Origin: Streptomyces sp. TBY4
Lineage (GTDB): Bacteria > Actinomycetota > Actinomycetes > Streptomycetales > Streptomycetaceae
DNA length: 64,000 nt
Assembly (NCBI RefSeq): GCF_024213195.1
Contig: NZ_JANAVF010000002.1
Coordinates: 558,001 to 622,000 of the forward strand
Direction of reading: 5' to 3'
Under the pieces are notes generated by a model. The model did not search any database and had not been told where the DNA came from. It saw nothing but the letters and a program-made list of their open reading frames with translations. Positions 45,381 to 53,764 of this stretch are shown piece after piece. How positions within the stretch are numbered: the stretch's first letter is position 1; each line of letters starts with the position of its first letter. Position numbers and translations under genes: made by a program.

Positions 45381-47216
45381 ATGGCGTTCGACTCGGCCGG
45401 CTTCGGGCAGGGGGACGGCTGCCGCTACATCCCGATCTCCGAGCACGGCCTGATCGGAGATCTCCGTACGGCCGCGCTGGTCGGCACGAACGGCACCATC
45501 GACTGGTACTGCTGTCCGCGCTTCGATGCGCCCAGCGTCTTCGGGGCCATCCTCGACGCCGACCGGGGCGGCTCGTTCGAGCTGGCCGCCGAGGTCCCGA
45601 CCCGTACCCGGCAGTTCTACTTCCCCGACACGAACGTGCTGATCACGCGGTTCTTCGCCGCCGACGGGGTGGCGGAGATCCAGGACTTCATGCCCGTGGT
45701 CGACGCGTCGCGCGAGGCGGCCCGGCACCGGCTGATCCGGCGGGTGATCTGCGTCCGCGGAACCCTTCCGTTCAGGGCGCGGATCGCCCCCCGCTTCGGC
45801 TACGGCGCCGAAGCGCACACCACCCACCTCGACGGCCGCACGGCCGTGTTCCGCTCCCCGTCGCTGACCCTCGCGCTGACCGCCACCGCACCCCTGGAAA
45901 CCGACGGCCTGGACGTGTGGAGCCACTTCAAACTCCTCGAGGGCGAGTCCAACGTGTTCGCCCTCGACCAGATCGGCGACGACGTCCCGCCCCGGTCGTG
46001 CCCGCGCGCCGAGGCCCAGGAGCAGGCCGACGCCACCGTCCGGTTCTGGCGCCAGTGGCTGGCCGGCTCGCAGTACCACGGGCGGTGGCGGGAGATGGTG
46101 AACCGCTCCGCACTCCTGCTGAAGCTGCTCACCTACGCGCCGACCGGGGCGATCGTCGCCGCACCCACCACCAGCCTGCCCGAGCAGATCGGCGGCGAGC
46201 GCAACTGGGACTACCGCTACGTCTGGGTCCGCGACGCCGCCTTCTGCGTCTACGCGATGCTGCGCCTGGGGTTCACCTCGGAGGCCGAGGCCTTCATGGG
46301 GTTCATCTCCGATCGGGGCGTCCTGCGGGGCACGGGGGAGAGCGGTCCCCTGCAGATCATGTACGGCATCGACGGGCGCACCGACCTGCCCGAACACGAG
46401 CTCCCGCACCTGGAGGGATACCTCGGCTCCACACCCGTCCGGGTGGGCAACGCCGCCACCGGCCAGCTCCAGCTGGACATCTACGGTGCGCTGATCGACT
46501 CCGTCTACCTCTACGACAAATGGGGGCAGCCGATCAGCAGCGACCGCTGGGACGAGGTCGGTGCCGTGGTCGACTGGGTCTGCGCGCACTGGGACCAGCC
46601 CGACGAGGGGGTGTGGGAGACCCGGGCGGGCCGGCAGAACTTCGTGTACTCGCGCCTGATGTGCTGGGTGGCGCTGGAGCGGGCGATCCGCATGGCGAAC
46701 CGCCGCGGTCTGCCGGCGGACCTGACCCGCTGGCGGGAGTCCCGCGACGCCATCTACCGGCAGATCATGCGACGCGGATGGTCGTCCGAGCGGGGGGCGT
46801 TCGTCCAGGGGCTGGACGGCCACGTGCTGGACGCCTCGCTGCTGATGATGCCGATGGCCAAGTTCGTCTCGCCCACCGACCCCAAGTGGCTCTCCACCCT
46901 GGACGCGCTCACGGCGGACCTCGTCTCCGACTCGCTCGTGTACCGCTACGACCCTCTCGCCAGCCCGGACGGGCTGCACGGTCCCGAGGGGACCTTCTCG
47001 ATCTGCTCCTTCTGGTACGTGGAGGCGCTGGCCCGCGCCGGCCGGCTGGAGGAGGCCAGGCTCGCCTTCGAGAAGATGCTCACCTACGCCAACCACCTCG
47101 GCCTCTTCGCGGAGGAGATCGGCCCGACCGGTGAACAACTGGGCAACTTCCCCCAGGCCTTCACCCACCTCTCCCTGATCAGCGCCGCTTTCAACCTCGA
47201 CCGCGCACTGGGCTGA
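45381..47216 (+). CDS. GH15-family glucoamylase/trehalase-like protein
   Basis: 611 aa. An N-terminal beta-sandwich (ISEHGLIGDLRTAALVGTNG, IDWYCCPRFDAPSVF) precedes the (alpha/alpha)6 barrel, with the signature NWDYRYVWVRDAAF at about 275-288. A probable catalytic Glu occurs in HWDQPDEGVWETR and the second in the GPEGTFSICSFW region. Actinobacterial members are cytoplasmic and include trehalases and glucan-1,4-glucosidases. There is no signal peptide. The start has no RBS but follows a -10 box by 5 nt. The downstream YceI gene has its own promoter-like TAGCGT at 47267-47272. Confidence 0.9.
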   Translation: MAFDSAGFGQGDGCRYIPISEHGLIGDLRTAALVGTNGTIDWYCCPRFDAPSVFGAILDADRGGSFELAAEVPTRTRQFYFPDTNVLITRFFAADGVAEIQDFMPVVDASREAARHRLIRRVICVRGTLPFRARIAPRFGYGAEAHTTHLDGRTAVFRSPSLTLALTATAPLETDGLDVWSHFKLLEGESNVFALDQIGDDVPPRSCPRAEAQEQADATVRFWRQWLAGSQYHGRWREMVNRSALLLKLLTYAPTGAIVAAPTTSLPEQIGGERNWDYRYVWVRDAAFCVYAMLRLGFTSEAEAFMGFISDRGVLRGTGESGPLQIMYGIDGRTDLPEHELPHLEGYLGSTPVRVGNAATGQLQLDIYGALIDSVYLYDKWGQPISSDRWDEVGAVVDWVCAHWDQPDEGVWETRAGRQNFVYSRLMCWVALERAIRMANRRGLPADLTRWRESRDAIYRQIMRRGWSSERGAFVQGLDGHVLDASLLMMPMAKFVSPTDPKWLSTLDALTADLVSDSLVYRYDPLASPDGLHGPEGTFSICSFWYVEALARAGRLEEARLAFEKMLTYANHLGLFAEEIGPTGEQLGNFPQAFTHLSLISAAFNLDRALG

Positions 47217-47329
47217 CGCAGGCCGCTCTTCCGTGCGTCGAGCCGGTCCCGGGAGGGGCGGAGCTCTAGCGTGGGTCCGGAATGATCCGGTGCGGACCGC
47301 CGCGCGGATCCAGGCCCTACGGAGACACC

Positions 47330-47887
47330 TTGACCACGAGTCCCGCCCTCGCCGAGCTCACCGGGGACTACGTCCTCGACCCCGCCCACACCCGGATCGG
47401 CTTCATCGCCCGCCACGCCATGGTGACCAAGGTCCGCGGTGCGTTCCACCAGTTCGAGGGCACCGCCCACCTCGACGGCGCTGATCCGGCCCGTTCCACC
47501 GCCCAGGTGTCGATCAAGGCCGACAGCATCGACACCGGCGTCGAACAGCGCGACCAGCACCTGCGCACCAACGACTTCCTGGACGCTCCCAACTTCCCGG
47601 AGCTGACCTTCCGCACCACCAAGGTCGAGCCGCTCTCCGGCACCGAGTACCGGGTCACCGGCGACCTGACCATCAAGGACACCACCCGCCCCGTCGCCAT
47701 CGACTTCGAGTACACGGGCAACGCCGTCGACCCCTACGGCAACCTCCGCGTGGGACTGGAGGGTTCGGTGAGCATCTCCCGCAAGGACTTCGGCGTCACC
47801 TGGAACGCGGCCCTCGAAGGCGGCGGCGTCCTGGTCGGCGACAAGGTCGTCCTGGAGTTCGACATCTCCGCGATCAAGCAGGCCTGA
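47330..47887 (+). CDS. YceI-family lipid-binding protein
   Basis: 185 aa, lipocalin-like barrel. YVLDPAHTRIGFIARHAMVTKVRGAF at the N-terminus, FEGTAHL, SIDTGVEQRDQHLRTNDFLD and ISRKDFGVTWN are strong YceI markers. Relatives bind isoprenoid quinones or polyprenols. No signal peptide is seen, as is usual for actinobacterial members. The TTG at 47330 has GGAG 5 nt before it. An ATG at 47282 is in frame but its leader peptide (MIRCGPPRG) does not fit the family. Confidence 0.9.
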   Translation: MTTSPALAELTGDYVLDPAHTRIGFIARHAMVTKVRGAFHQFEGTAHLDGADPARSTAQVSIKADSIDTGVEQRDQHLRTNDFLDAPNFPELTFRTTKVEPLSGTEYRVTGDLTIKDTTRPVAIDFEYTGNAVDPYGNLRVGLEGSVSISRKDFGVTWNAALEGGGVLVGDKVVLEFDISAIKQA

Positions 47888-47916
47888 GGCCCCGCGCTGC
47901 CCGCCCCGCCGATCGG

Positions 47917-47930
47917 CCGGCCACGGCCGG
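47917..47930. terminator. Short GC hairpin after the YceI gene
   Basis: CCGGC-CACG-GCCGG lies 30 nt after the YceI stop, within a longer CG-rich run. It is a plausible weak terminator. Confidence 0.35.
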
Positions 47931-48005
47931 TCCGGCGCGATCTCCCCTTCCTCCTGGTGTCGGAACAGCGGCAGTGTCGGTTTTCCGGCGTACTGCCGCG
48001 GTGCT

Positions 48006-48028
48006 GTGGGCCCTACTGTCTGGCCCAC
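48006..48028. promoter_or_regulatory. Inverted repeat GTGGGCC-N9-GGCCCAC before the PKD remnant
   Basis: A perfect 7-bp inverted repeat surrounds a -10-like TACTGT (48014-48019), 26 nt before an ideal RBS and ATG. It looks like the still intact operator/promoter of a now broken secreted-protein gene. Confidence 0.4.
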
Positions 48029-48053
48029 ATCCCCACCCCCACCAGGAGGAAAC

Positions 48054-48531
48054 ATGAAGCGGTTCGCGATATCCGCGGGCCTCGCGCTGGCAGTCGGCGC
48101 GGCGTTGGGTACGGTTCCGGCCGCGGCTCAGGACGGCGCAGCGGCGGTCGACGGAGGAGGCCGGTACGTCGTCGTGCTGAAGAGCGGTGCCGCCGCCGAC
48201 CCGGCCGCTCCTGGACCTCCACGACCCGGCGCTCTTCCCCGCGGGTGGCACCGGCGGCCCCGACGCCACCTTCACCGGCGCCTGCGACAACACCGGCAGG
48301 ACCTGCACCCTCGACGCCGGCCTCTCCACCGGCTCCGGCCTCACCTACCGATGGGACTTCGGGGACGGCACCACCGGCACCGAGCTCAAGCCCAGTCACA
48401 CCTACCCGGCCGCTACCGCCACGTACACGGCCAAGCTGACGGTCACCGACGCCAAGGGCGCCACCGGCACCACCCCGGCGACCATCGCCTGCACCAAGCA
48501 GACCTACCTGACCATCTGCGCCGCCTCCTGA
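48054..48531 (+). pseudogene. Remnant of a secreted protease-like protein with C-terminal PKD domain
   Basis: A perfect AGGAGG site and an intact signal peptide (MKRFAISAGLALAVGAALG...AAAQ) are followed by GGRYVVVLKSG, like the start of a subtilisin I9 propeptide. Then, near 48195-48205, the sense continues in the +1 frame as LLDLHDPALFPAGG and a PKD domain (YRWDFGDGTTG, SHTYPA, LTVTDAKGATGT), ending at 48531. The catalytic domain is missing, so an internal deletion joined the two ends out of frame. The original frame reads on without homology to a stop at 48602. Confidence 0.7.
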
Positions 48532-48762
48532 CGCAGGTCCACCAGCAGCGCGCCGGCCCGAAACCGGTGCTCGCCATGTGCCGGAAATCGGTGGAGCCGT
48601 GATCCCCACGGCTGTTACCGTGCTCCCGCCCGTAGTCGCCGCTGGTAAGGACGCGCCGTTGTACACCAAGTGAGATCCCCCGAGCGCTGAACCGTCGCGC
48701 GTCGCACCTGTGCGCCGTGCTCCTTTTCGCTGCGGTCTTCTCACTGGAACCGGTGTATTTCT

Positions 48763-49092
48763 ATGTCCACAACCTGGGTGGTCGCTCCCACCTGTCTGCC
48801 GATCGTCCTCCGCCGGTGCGGGGACGCCATCAAGCTCGCCGTACGGCCCGAGCTCCTGAAGCTGCTGCACGCCGGCGGCCACGTGCCCGGGCCGGCGGCG
48901 GTGCTGCTTCCGGGGCCGGTGCTACGGCGCCACGAGCTGGGCCTCCCGGTCCGGAGCGACCGGCCGGCCTGGCAGTCCCCGTACGGTCCGCCCTCGCACC
49001 GGGCGCACCGCGGCCGGTGGGCCCCCGTGCCGGGGGTGGCCAACCCCCGGTCCTCCCTGCCCCGCGAGTACCTCTGCGGCCGGTGCGACTGA
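48763..49092 (+). CDS. Hypothetical protein, 109 aa
   Basis: Third codon positions are almost all G or C over the whole frame, arguing that it is or was a gene. The N-terminal half (CGDAIKLAVRPELLKLLHAGG) looks helical; the C-terminal half is Pro/Arg-rich and ends CGRCD. No ribosome site is visible and no family is recognised. It sits in a worn region between a broken PKD gene and a hydrolase, so it could itself be a fragment. Confidence 0.4.
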   Translation: MSTTWVVAPTCLPIVLRRCGDAIKLAVRPELLKLLHAGGHVPGPAAVLLPGPVLRRHELGLPVRSDRPAWQSPYGPPSHRAHRGRWAPVPGVANPRSSLPREYLCGRCD

Positions 49093-49127
49093 TCAGCGAA
49101 GGCGCAGCGCGGCGCGGACCCCGCCGC

Positions 49128-49133
49128 TAGCAT
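49128..49133 (+). promoter_or_regulatory. -10 box TAGCAT before the hydrolase gene
   Basis: It ends 6 nt before the ATG at 49140, again implying leaderless transcription; there is no ribosome site. Confidence 0.45.
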
Positions 49134-49139
49134 GCCGGG

Positions 49140-49922
49140 ATGGAGATCAGAGTGGGCCCGACGGAGGTCCACTACGTGGAGCACGGGACCGGCCGGGCCG
49201 TGCTGGTGCTCCACGGCGCCGGCGTCGACCACCGTGAGGCCGAGGCCTGCTTCGAGCCGGCCCTCGGTGGCGTCGCGGGGCTGAGGCGGATCTATCCCGA
49301 CCTTCCCGGCATGGGCCGGACGAGCGCTCCGGAGACGCTGCGCAGCGCCGACGACGTCCTCGGCACGCTGCTCGACTTCGCCGACGAGGTGACCGGCGGG
49401 AGTGCGTACCTGCTCGTCGGTCACTCGGCGGGCGCCTACTACGCGCGGGCGATGGCCGCGAGGCGCCCGGCCCGGGTCGCCGGTCTGGCGCTCGTCTGTC
49501 CCCTGCTGCCGGGACTGCGGGAGGTTCCGGAGCACCGTGTCGTCGTCGCCGGGCCGGGCGAGATCGGTGACGAGGTGTTCCGGAGCTACTTCGTGATCCA
49601 CACACCGGAGATGCTCGAACGGTACGAACGTCACGTCGCCCCGTCCGCCGCGCTCGTCGACGAGGCGGCGCTCGAGCGCATCGGCGGGCGGTGGGAGCTC
49701 GCCCCCGATCAGGGGCCGCCCTATGCGGGTCCGACCGTCGTCGTGGCGGGGAGGCTGGACTCGGTGGTGGGGTACGCCGCCGCTCGCGACCTCGCCGACC
49801 ACTATCCGCACGCCTCGCTCGCGGTGGTCGACGACGCCGGACACGCCCTGCCCCACGAGCAACCGGACCTCCTGCGCGCCCTCCTCACCGAATGGCTCGT
49901 GCGCGTGGAGCGCTCGGACTGA
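49140..49922 (+). CDS. Alpha/beta-hydrolase-fold protein
   Basis: 260 aa. The oxyanion turn VLVLHGAGVDHRE is near residue 25. The nucleophile elbow GHSAGAYYA is near 95-103, the acid is likely Asp in AGRLDSVVG near 200, and the catalytic His is in DDAGHALPHEQPDLL near 230, so the triad is complete. It is cytoplasmic and its substrate is unknown; esterase, haloperoxidase-like or lactonase roles are all possible. Its stop is 4 bp from the convergent LuxR stub. Confidence 0.88.
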   Translation: MEIRVGPTEVHYVEHGTGRAVLVLHGAGVDHREAEACFEPALGGVAGLRRIYPDLPGMGRTSAPETLRSADDVLGTLLDFADEVTGGSAYLLVGHSAGAYYARAMAARRPARVAGLALVCPLLPGLREVPEHRVVVAGPGEIGDEVFRSYFVIHTPEMLERYERHVAPSAALVDEAALERIGGRWELAPDQGPPYAGPTVVVAGRLDSVVGYAAARDLADHYPHASLAVVDDAGHALPHEQPDLLRALLTEWLVRVERSD

Positions 49923-49926
49923 CCGC

Positions 49927-50136
49927 CTACGGTTCTCCGGCCGAGGTCAGGCCCGCCTGGTGGCCGAGGATCGCCGCCTGGGTGCGGTTGTCGACCTTCA
50001 GGACGGACATCAGCCGTGACACGTAGGCCTTCACGGTTCCCTCGGACAGGTGCATCGACCGCGCTATCCCGGCATTGGACATCCCGGCGACGAGGTGGCG
50101 CAGGAGCTGGCGCTGCTGGGTGCTCAGGCTCTCCAC
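49927..50136 (-). pseudogene. LuxR-type helix-turn-helix stub (receiver domain missing)
   Basis: 69 codons with a complete LuxR DNA-binding domain (LSTQQRQLLRHLVAGMSNAG, LSEGTVKAYVSRLMSVLKVD) as found at the end of NarL-type response regulators. Upstream the frame stays open only to a TAG at 50206-50208, with a Pro/Ala-rich linker-like sequence and no receiver domain. It therefore appears to be the 3' remnant of a response regulator cut off at about 50140-50205. A stand-alone HTH protein is the alternative. Confidence 0.6.
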
Positions 50137-50740
50137 CGCCGGCGGTCCGGGGGCCGGTCCGGCGGCGGAGTCCGACCCGCACGCGAAGCCGGGAGGCGGA
50201 AGCGGCTACAGACAGGCCCTGGAAGAGACCCGCGCCCTGCTCGACGAGGCGGTCCTCCGGGTCGAGGAGCTCATCGGCCGGCTGGCCCACCTGTACGAGG
50301 CCGAGACCCAGGCGGGCCTGCGCACCGCCCGTGCGGAGGCCTCCCTCGAGGCGGCCGTCGCCGCACACGACGCCGCCGTCCGTCGGGCCGCGGCCGCGGA
50401 GGAGGAGCGCGCGGTGGCGGAACGCCAGCGGTGGGCGGCCGACGCGGCGGCCGTGGAGGCGGTACGGGCCCTGCACACGGCCCAGCCGCAGTCCCAGTCC
50501 CAGGACGCGGCCCGCCGGCCGGCGGCGCCGGAGGTGCAGGTCACCCCGTCGCACCTGGCCCTGGTCCGGGAACGACAGCGCTCCGCCGCGCCCGCCACAC
50601 CGTCCATGCCCGTCGTGCCCCCCGCGCCGAGGCCGGAGCCGCCCGCGTCCACCGGTCCGGAGCCGGGAGAAGGTACGGCAAGCCACTCCACCGCCGCTCC
50701 CGCCGGGGACCGGAACCCGATCCGTCCCGTGACCGCGTGA
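50075..50740 (+). CDS. Coiled-coil protein, 5' end doubtful or truncated
   Basis: The convincing part runs from about 50205: YRQALEETRALLDEAVLRVEEL and following residues form a long charged coiled coil (Ala/Glu/Arg heptads, about 45-135 of the frame), then a Pro/Ala/Gln-rich tail. The only upstream in-frame start, TTG at 50075, lies in sequence antisense to the LuxR stub, and its first 40 residues look unlike protein. The 5' end was probably lost at the same junction that truncated the LuxR gene. The stop overlaps the next start as GTGA, so the two are coupled. Confidence 0.5.
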   Translation: MDIPATRWRRSWRCWVLRLSTAGGPGAGPAAESDPHAKPGGGSGYRQALEETRALLDEAVLRVEELIGRLAHLYEAETQAGLRTARAEASLEAAVAAHDAAVRRAAAAEEERAVAERQRWAADAAAVEAVRALHTAQPQSQSQDAARRPAAPEVQVTPSHLALVRERQRSAAPATPSMPVVPPAPRPEPPASTGPEPGEGTASHSTAAPAGDRNPIRPVTA

Positions 50741-51144
50741 GCGGGTGTGTGCAGGCGAGATGGGCCGTGATGCTGGAGGGCATGGACGCGAGGACCCGGT
50801 TGTCGGCGCGGGTCGGCTACCGGAGCGACAGCCCCTTCGAAGTGTCGATGACCTTCTTCCACGGGCGAACTCCGCTCCGTAGCTGGGTGTTCGCCCGCGA
50901 CCTGCTCCTGGACGGCCGCACGGCGTTCGCCGGCGAAGGGGACGTCTTCGTCTGGCCTGACGAGGAGGACGGTACCGACCGCCGGATCTGCATCGCCCTC
51001 TCCTCTCCCGACGGCGAGTGCCTCCTCGCCGTGGCCGAGAGCGACGTCGACCTCTGGTGCCGCCGGATGACGGACCACGTACCCCGGGGGTCCGAAGCCC
51101 GCCACTTCGACATGGACGAGAAGTTGAGGCAGCTCCTCCGCTGA
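50737..51144 (+). CDS. SsgA-like (SALP) sporulation/cell-division protein
   Basis: 135 aa, matching SsgA/SsgB-family length. The block RSWVFARDLLLDGRTAFAGE, the short GDVFVWPDEED, ICIALSSPDGECLL and the final HFDMDEKLRQLL are diagnostic. The family is restricted to morphologically complex actinomycetes and guides septum placement and spore-wall steps. The GTG at 50737 overlaps the coiled-coil stop and gives the N-terminal length expected from SsgB; ATG codons at 50770 and 50782 are alternatives. The pairing with a coiled-coil protein is suggestive of a shared morphogenetic role. Confidence 0.85.
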   Translation: MSGCVQARWAVMLEGMDARTRLSARVGYRSDSPFEVSMTFFHGRTPLRSWVFARDLLLDGRTAFAGEGDVFVWPDEEDGTDRRICIALSSPDGECLLAVAESDVDLWCRRMTDHVPRGSEARHFDMDEKLRQLLR

Positions 51145-51339
51145 CGCCAGGGCCGTCCCTATGGCCTCGGCGTGGGGGCAGCGCGTCCGGGCGACAGGAC
51201 GACACTCCGAAATGCGCCCAAAGTGGCGATATGGCCGGATATTGAGAATGATCTCCCTGCGCCGTCCCGTGCCGCCGGCCCATCCGTTGGGCGCCGTCCT
51301 CGCGGCCGGCCTTCTCTCTTCCCTCCTGGAGGCACCCCC
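51145..51339. other. 195-bp gap before the flavin-binding gene
   Basis: Contains the AT-rich string GGCGATATGGCCGGATATTGAGAATGAT around 51227-51251 in parts, likely the promoter region of the next gene. No gene was seen. Confidence 0.4.
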
Positions 51340-52023
51340 GTGAACACCCCCCGACCGGCGCCGCAGACCGACCGCACCACCGCGTACCGCTACCCCGAGC
51401 GCGTCACCTACGACCGCGCGGACGCCTACGCGATCCTCGACGAGGCCCTCCACGTCCACGTCGGATTCACCACCGAGGACGGCCCCTTCGTCATTCCCTC
51501 CCTCCACACGCGTGAGGGGGACCAGCTGATCCTGCACGGCTCGGCCCACGGGCGGTTCGTGAAGACCGTGTCCTCCGGAGCGCCGATCTGCGTCACGGCG
51601 ACCCTCGTCGACGGTGTGATCCTGGGCCGGGCCGCCTCCCATCACTCCGCGGCCTACCGCTCCGTCATGGTCTTCGGAACCGCCACCCCCGTCGAGGACG
51701 CGGCCGAGCGGGCCGAGGCCCTCGCCCGCGTCGTCGAAAGCGTCGTGCCCGGCCGCATGAGCGGAGCCAACGCGGCACGCCGCCCCTCCGTCCAGGAGGC
51801 CGAGTACACGGCCATCATGACGATGCCCATCACCGAGTTCTCCATCAAGGTCCGCGCCGGATTCGCCCGCGACGAACCGAAGGACGACGAGGTCGAGGCG
51901 TGGGCCGGGTGGATCCCGCTCACGACCACCCCCGGCGCCCCCGTTCCCGACACCATCACCGCGGGCCGGTTCCCCGCCCCGGCCTACGACCCCACCGTCC
52001 ACCGCTTCCGCCAGGACCTCTGA
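51340..52023 (+). CDS. Pyridoxamine 5'-phosphate oxidase-family FMN-binding protein
   Basis: 227 aa, split-barrel flavin-binding fold. Markers are YPERVTYDRADAYAILDEAL, HVHVGFTTEDGPFVIPSLH, LILHGSAHGRFVKTV and SAAYRSVMVFGTATPVED, a pattern of the NimA-like/PNPOx branch rather than true PdxH. A C-terminal part (FSIKVRAGFARDEPKDDE) is typical of the same branch. The GTG at 51340 has GGAGG 7 nt upstream. Substrate unknown; nitro- or quinone-reducing roles are known for relatives. Confidence 0.88.
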   Translation: MNTPRPAPQTDRTTAYRYPERVTYDRADAYAILDEALHVHVGFTTEDGPFVIPSLHTREGDQLILHGSAHGRFVKTVSSGAPICVTATLVDGVILGRAASHHSAAYRSVMVFGTATPVEDAAERAEALARVVESVVPGRMSGANAARRPSVQEAEYTAIMTMPITEFSIKVRAGFARDEPKDDEVEAWAGWIPLTTTPGAPVPDTITAGRFPAPAYDPTVHRFRQDL

Positions 52024-52057
52024 GCCCCCCGGCGGAGCGGCGCGCCCCGGCCGGGGC

Positions 52058-53510
52058 TCAGTCCCCGGTGAGGAGGCGGAGTTTCGGGGTGGCCGCGGTC
52101 ATGGCGAGTCCGGCGACGACCGCGAAGCCGCCCAGTGCCACGTAGAGCACGGCTCCGGTCAGGTGGGTGGCGACCTGGCTGCCGATGGCATCGCCCGCGG
52201 CCACCGCCAGGAAGAACAGCCCCACGAGCTGCGATCCCGTACCGGCCGGTGCCAGTTTGTGGCTGATGGACAGTCCGGTCGGCGCGAGGATCAGCTCGCC
52301 GGCGCTCAGCAGTACGTACAGTCCCACCAGCCAGAGCAGCGAGACGTGCACGCTGCCCGTGGCCCTGGACGCCGCGAGGGCGAGCAGGAGGAACGACATG
52401 CCGCCGAGGACGAGTCCGGTGGAGAACTTGGCCGGGGCCGAGACCTTCACCCTGCGCCAGACGGCGGCGAGGACCCCGGCGAAGGCGATGGTCATGACCG
52501 GGTTGAGCGCGGCCTGCCAGGTGACGGGCAGCCCCATCATGTCCACGTGGTCCGCGGCGAACAGCTGCACGCTGGATCCGGCCAGGTCGAGGATGCAGAA
52601 GAAGGCCACGGCCGCCGCGAAGAGGCCGGCGTAGGCGCGCAGACCCGCGCGGCCGCGCTCGTCGAGATCCCTGCGGCGCAGCAGCCTGCCGATGCAGACG
52701 GTGGGCACGATCACGGTCAGGACGGCGAACGCGGTGAGGACGTGGGGGAGGGTCAGCAGGCCGGCCGTCCAGAGTCCGGGGCCGACCACGAGGACCCCGG
52801 CGATGGTCCACACCACGCGCACGGCCACCGAGTGCGCCTCGGCGGGGCTCAGCGGGCGGCCGGGCCGGTTGCCCGTCTCGCGCAGGCTGCCCGAGAACCA
52901 GAACACGACCAGGCTGAAGGCCATGGCGACGACGGCGGCGCCGAAGGCGACGCTCCACCCGAAGCGGAGCCCGAGCCAGCCGACCAGCAGGGTGGCGACC
53001 AGTCCGCCGGCGTTGACGCTGGCGTAGAACCGGCTGTAGGCGGAGTCCCGCTCCTGGTCCGTGTGGTCCGTGTACAACGTGCCGACCATGGCGGTCATGT
53101 TGGGCTTCTGCAGGCCCGTACCGACCGCGATCAGGACGAGCCCCGCATACACGCCGGCCGTTCCGGCCTCCAGGGCGAGCACGATGTGGCCGGCCAGGAT
53201 GGCGCAGCCGCCGGCGAGGGCGGCCCTACGGGCGCCGATCAGCCGGTCGGCGATCCAGCCGCCGGGCAGGGCGGTGAGGTAGCAGGCGGACAGGTAGGCC
53301 CCGACCAGGCCCACCGCCGTGGTCTTCGACATCCCGAGGCCGTTGGAGCCGTCGATCAGGAAGAGTGCGAGCACCGCCCGCATTCCGTAGAAGGACCGCT
53401 AAGGAGAACCGCTCCGCCGCCTCGCTCAGACAGAGCGGCAGCAGACCCTTGCGGGTTCGGTTCCCTGCGATCACCTCCGTCCTCGGCTCGGTGGACGTCG
53501 ACGTCGACAT
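52058..53510 (-). pseudogene. POT-family peptide transporter broken by a 10-bp duplication
   Basis: The N-terminus (MSTSTSTEPRTEV...LCLSEAAERFS) begins at 53510 behind a GGAG site. The sense then shifts frame and resumes as MRAVLALFLIDGSNG at 53383. The rest is a normal proton-dependent oligopeptide transporter with about 12-14 helices (GGWIADRLIGARRA, GTGLQKPNMTAMVG, and the late helix motif LILAPTGLSISHKLAP). Ten extra bases at about 53393-53402 cause the shift and look like an imperfect tandem duplication. Without it the reading FSFYGMRAVLAL, typical of the family, is restored. Confidence 0.75.
53391..53413. repeat. Imperfect tandem duplication disrupting the POT gene
   Basis: AAGGACCGCT is directly followed by AAGGAGAACCGCT; the units differ by the loss of GAA. 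Removing 10 bp restores the transporter reading frame, so this is the likely inactivating event. Confidence 0.6.
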
Positions 53511-53685
53511 GGTGGAGCTCCAGCCTTTCGGGGGTATCCGGTCACCGGCCCAGGCGGGGTACGCACCGGCCTCTCGGTCCAGTTGTACCAATCAGATACC
53601 AAATGGACCCCGGGTCCTTCGGCCCGTCCCGCACCCCTTTCGGCTCCTCCCTTCGTCCTACGGGTCCCGGGCCGAGCGGACTTCC

Positions 53686-53764
53686 CCTAGGGCCTGTCGT
53701 CAAAATCCCGTCTGCCGCGCGGCGCCCGGCACGCGCTCTCGGGATTTTGACGACAGGCCCTAGG
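53686..53764. mobile_element. 79-bp palindromic element (MITE-like or intergenic repeat)
   Basis: Two 25-bp arms (53686-53710 and 53740-53764) are perfect inverted repeats, beginning CCTAGGGCCTGTCGTCAAAA, around a 29-nt GC-rich centre. Similar GGCCTGTCGTCAAAA palindromes are, to my recollection, common between Streptomyces genes. It encodes nothing, carries the LacI stop codon in its right arm and would act as that gene's terminator. Confidence 0.65.

Noticed and set aside
47282..47330. ATG at 47282 as start of the YceI gene
   Set aside because: Its 16 extra residues do not resemble the family and it has no ribosome site, while TTG at 47330 has GGAG at the right distance.
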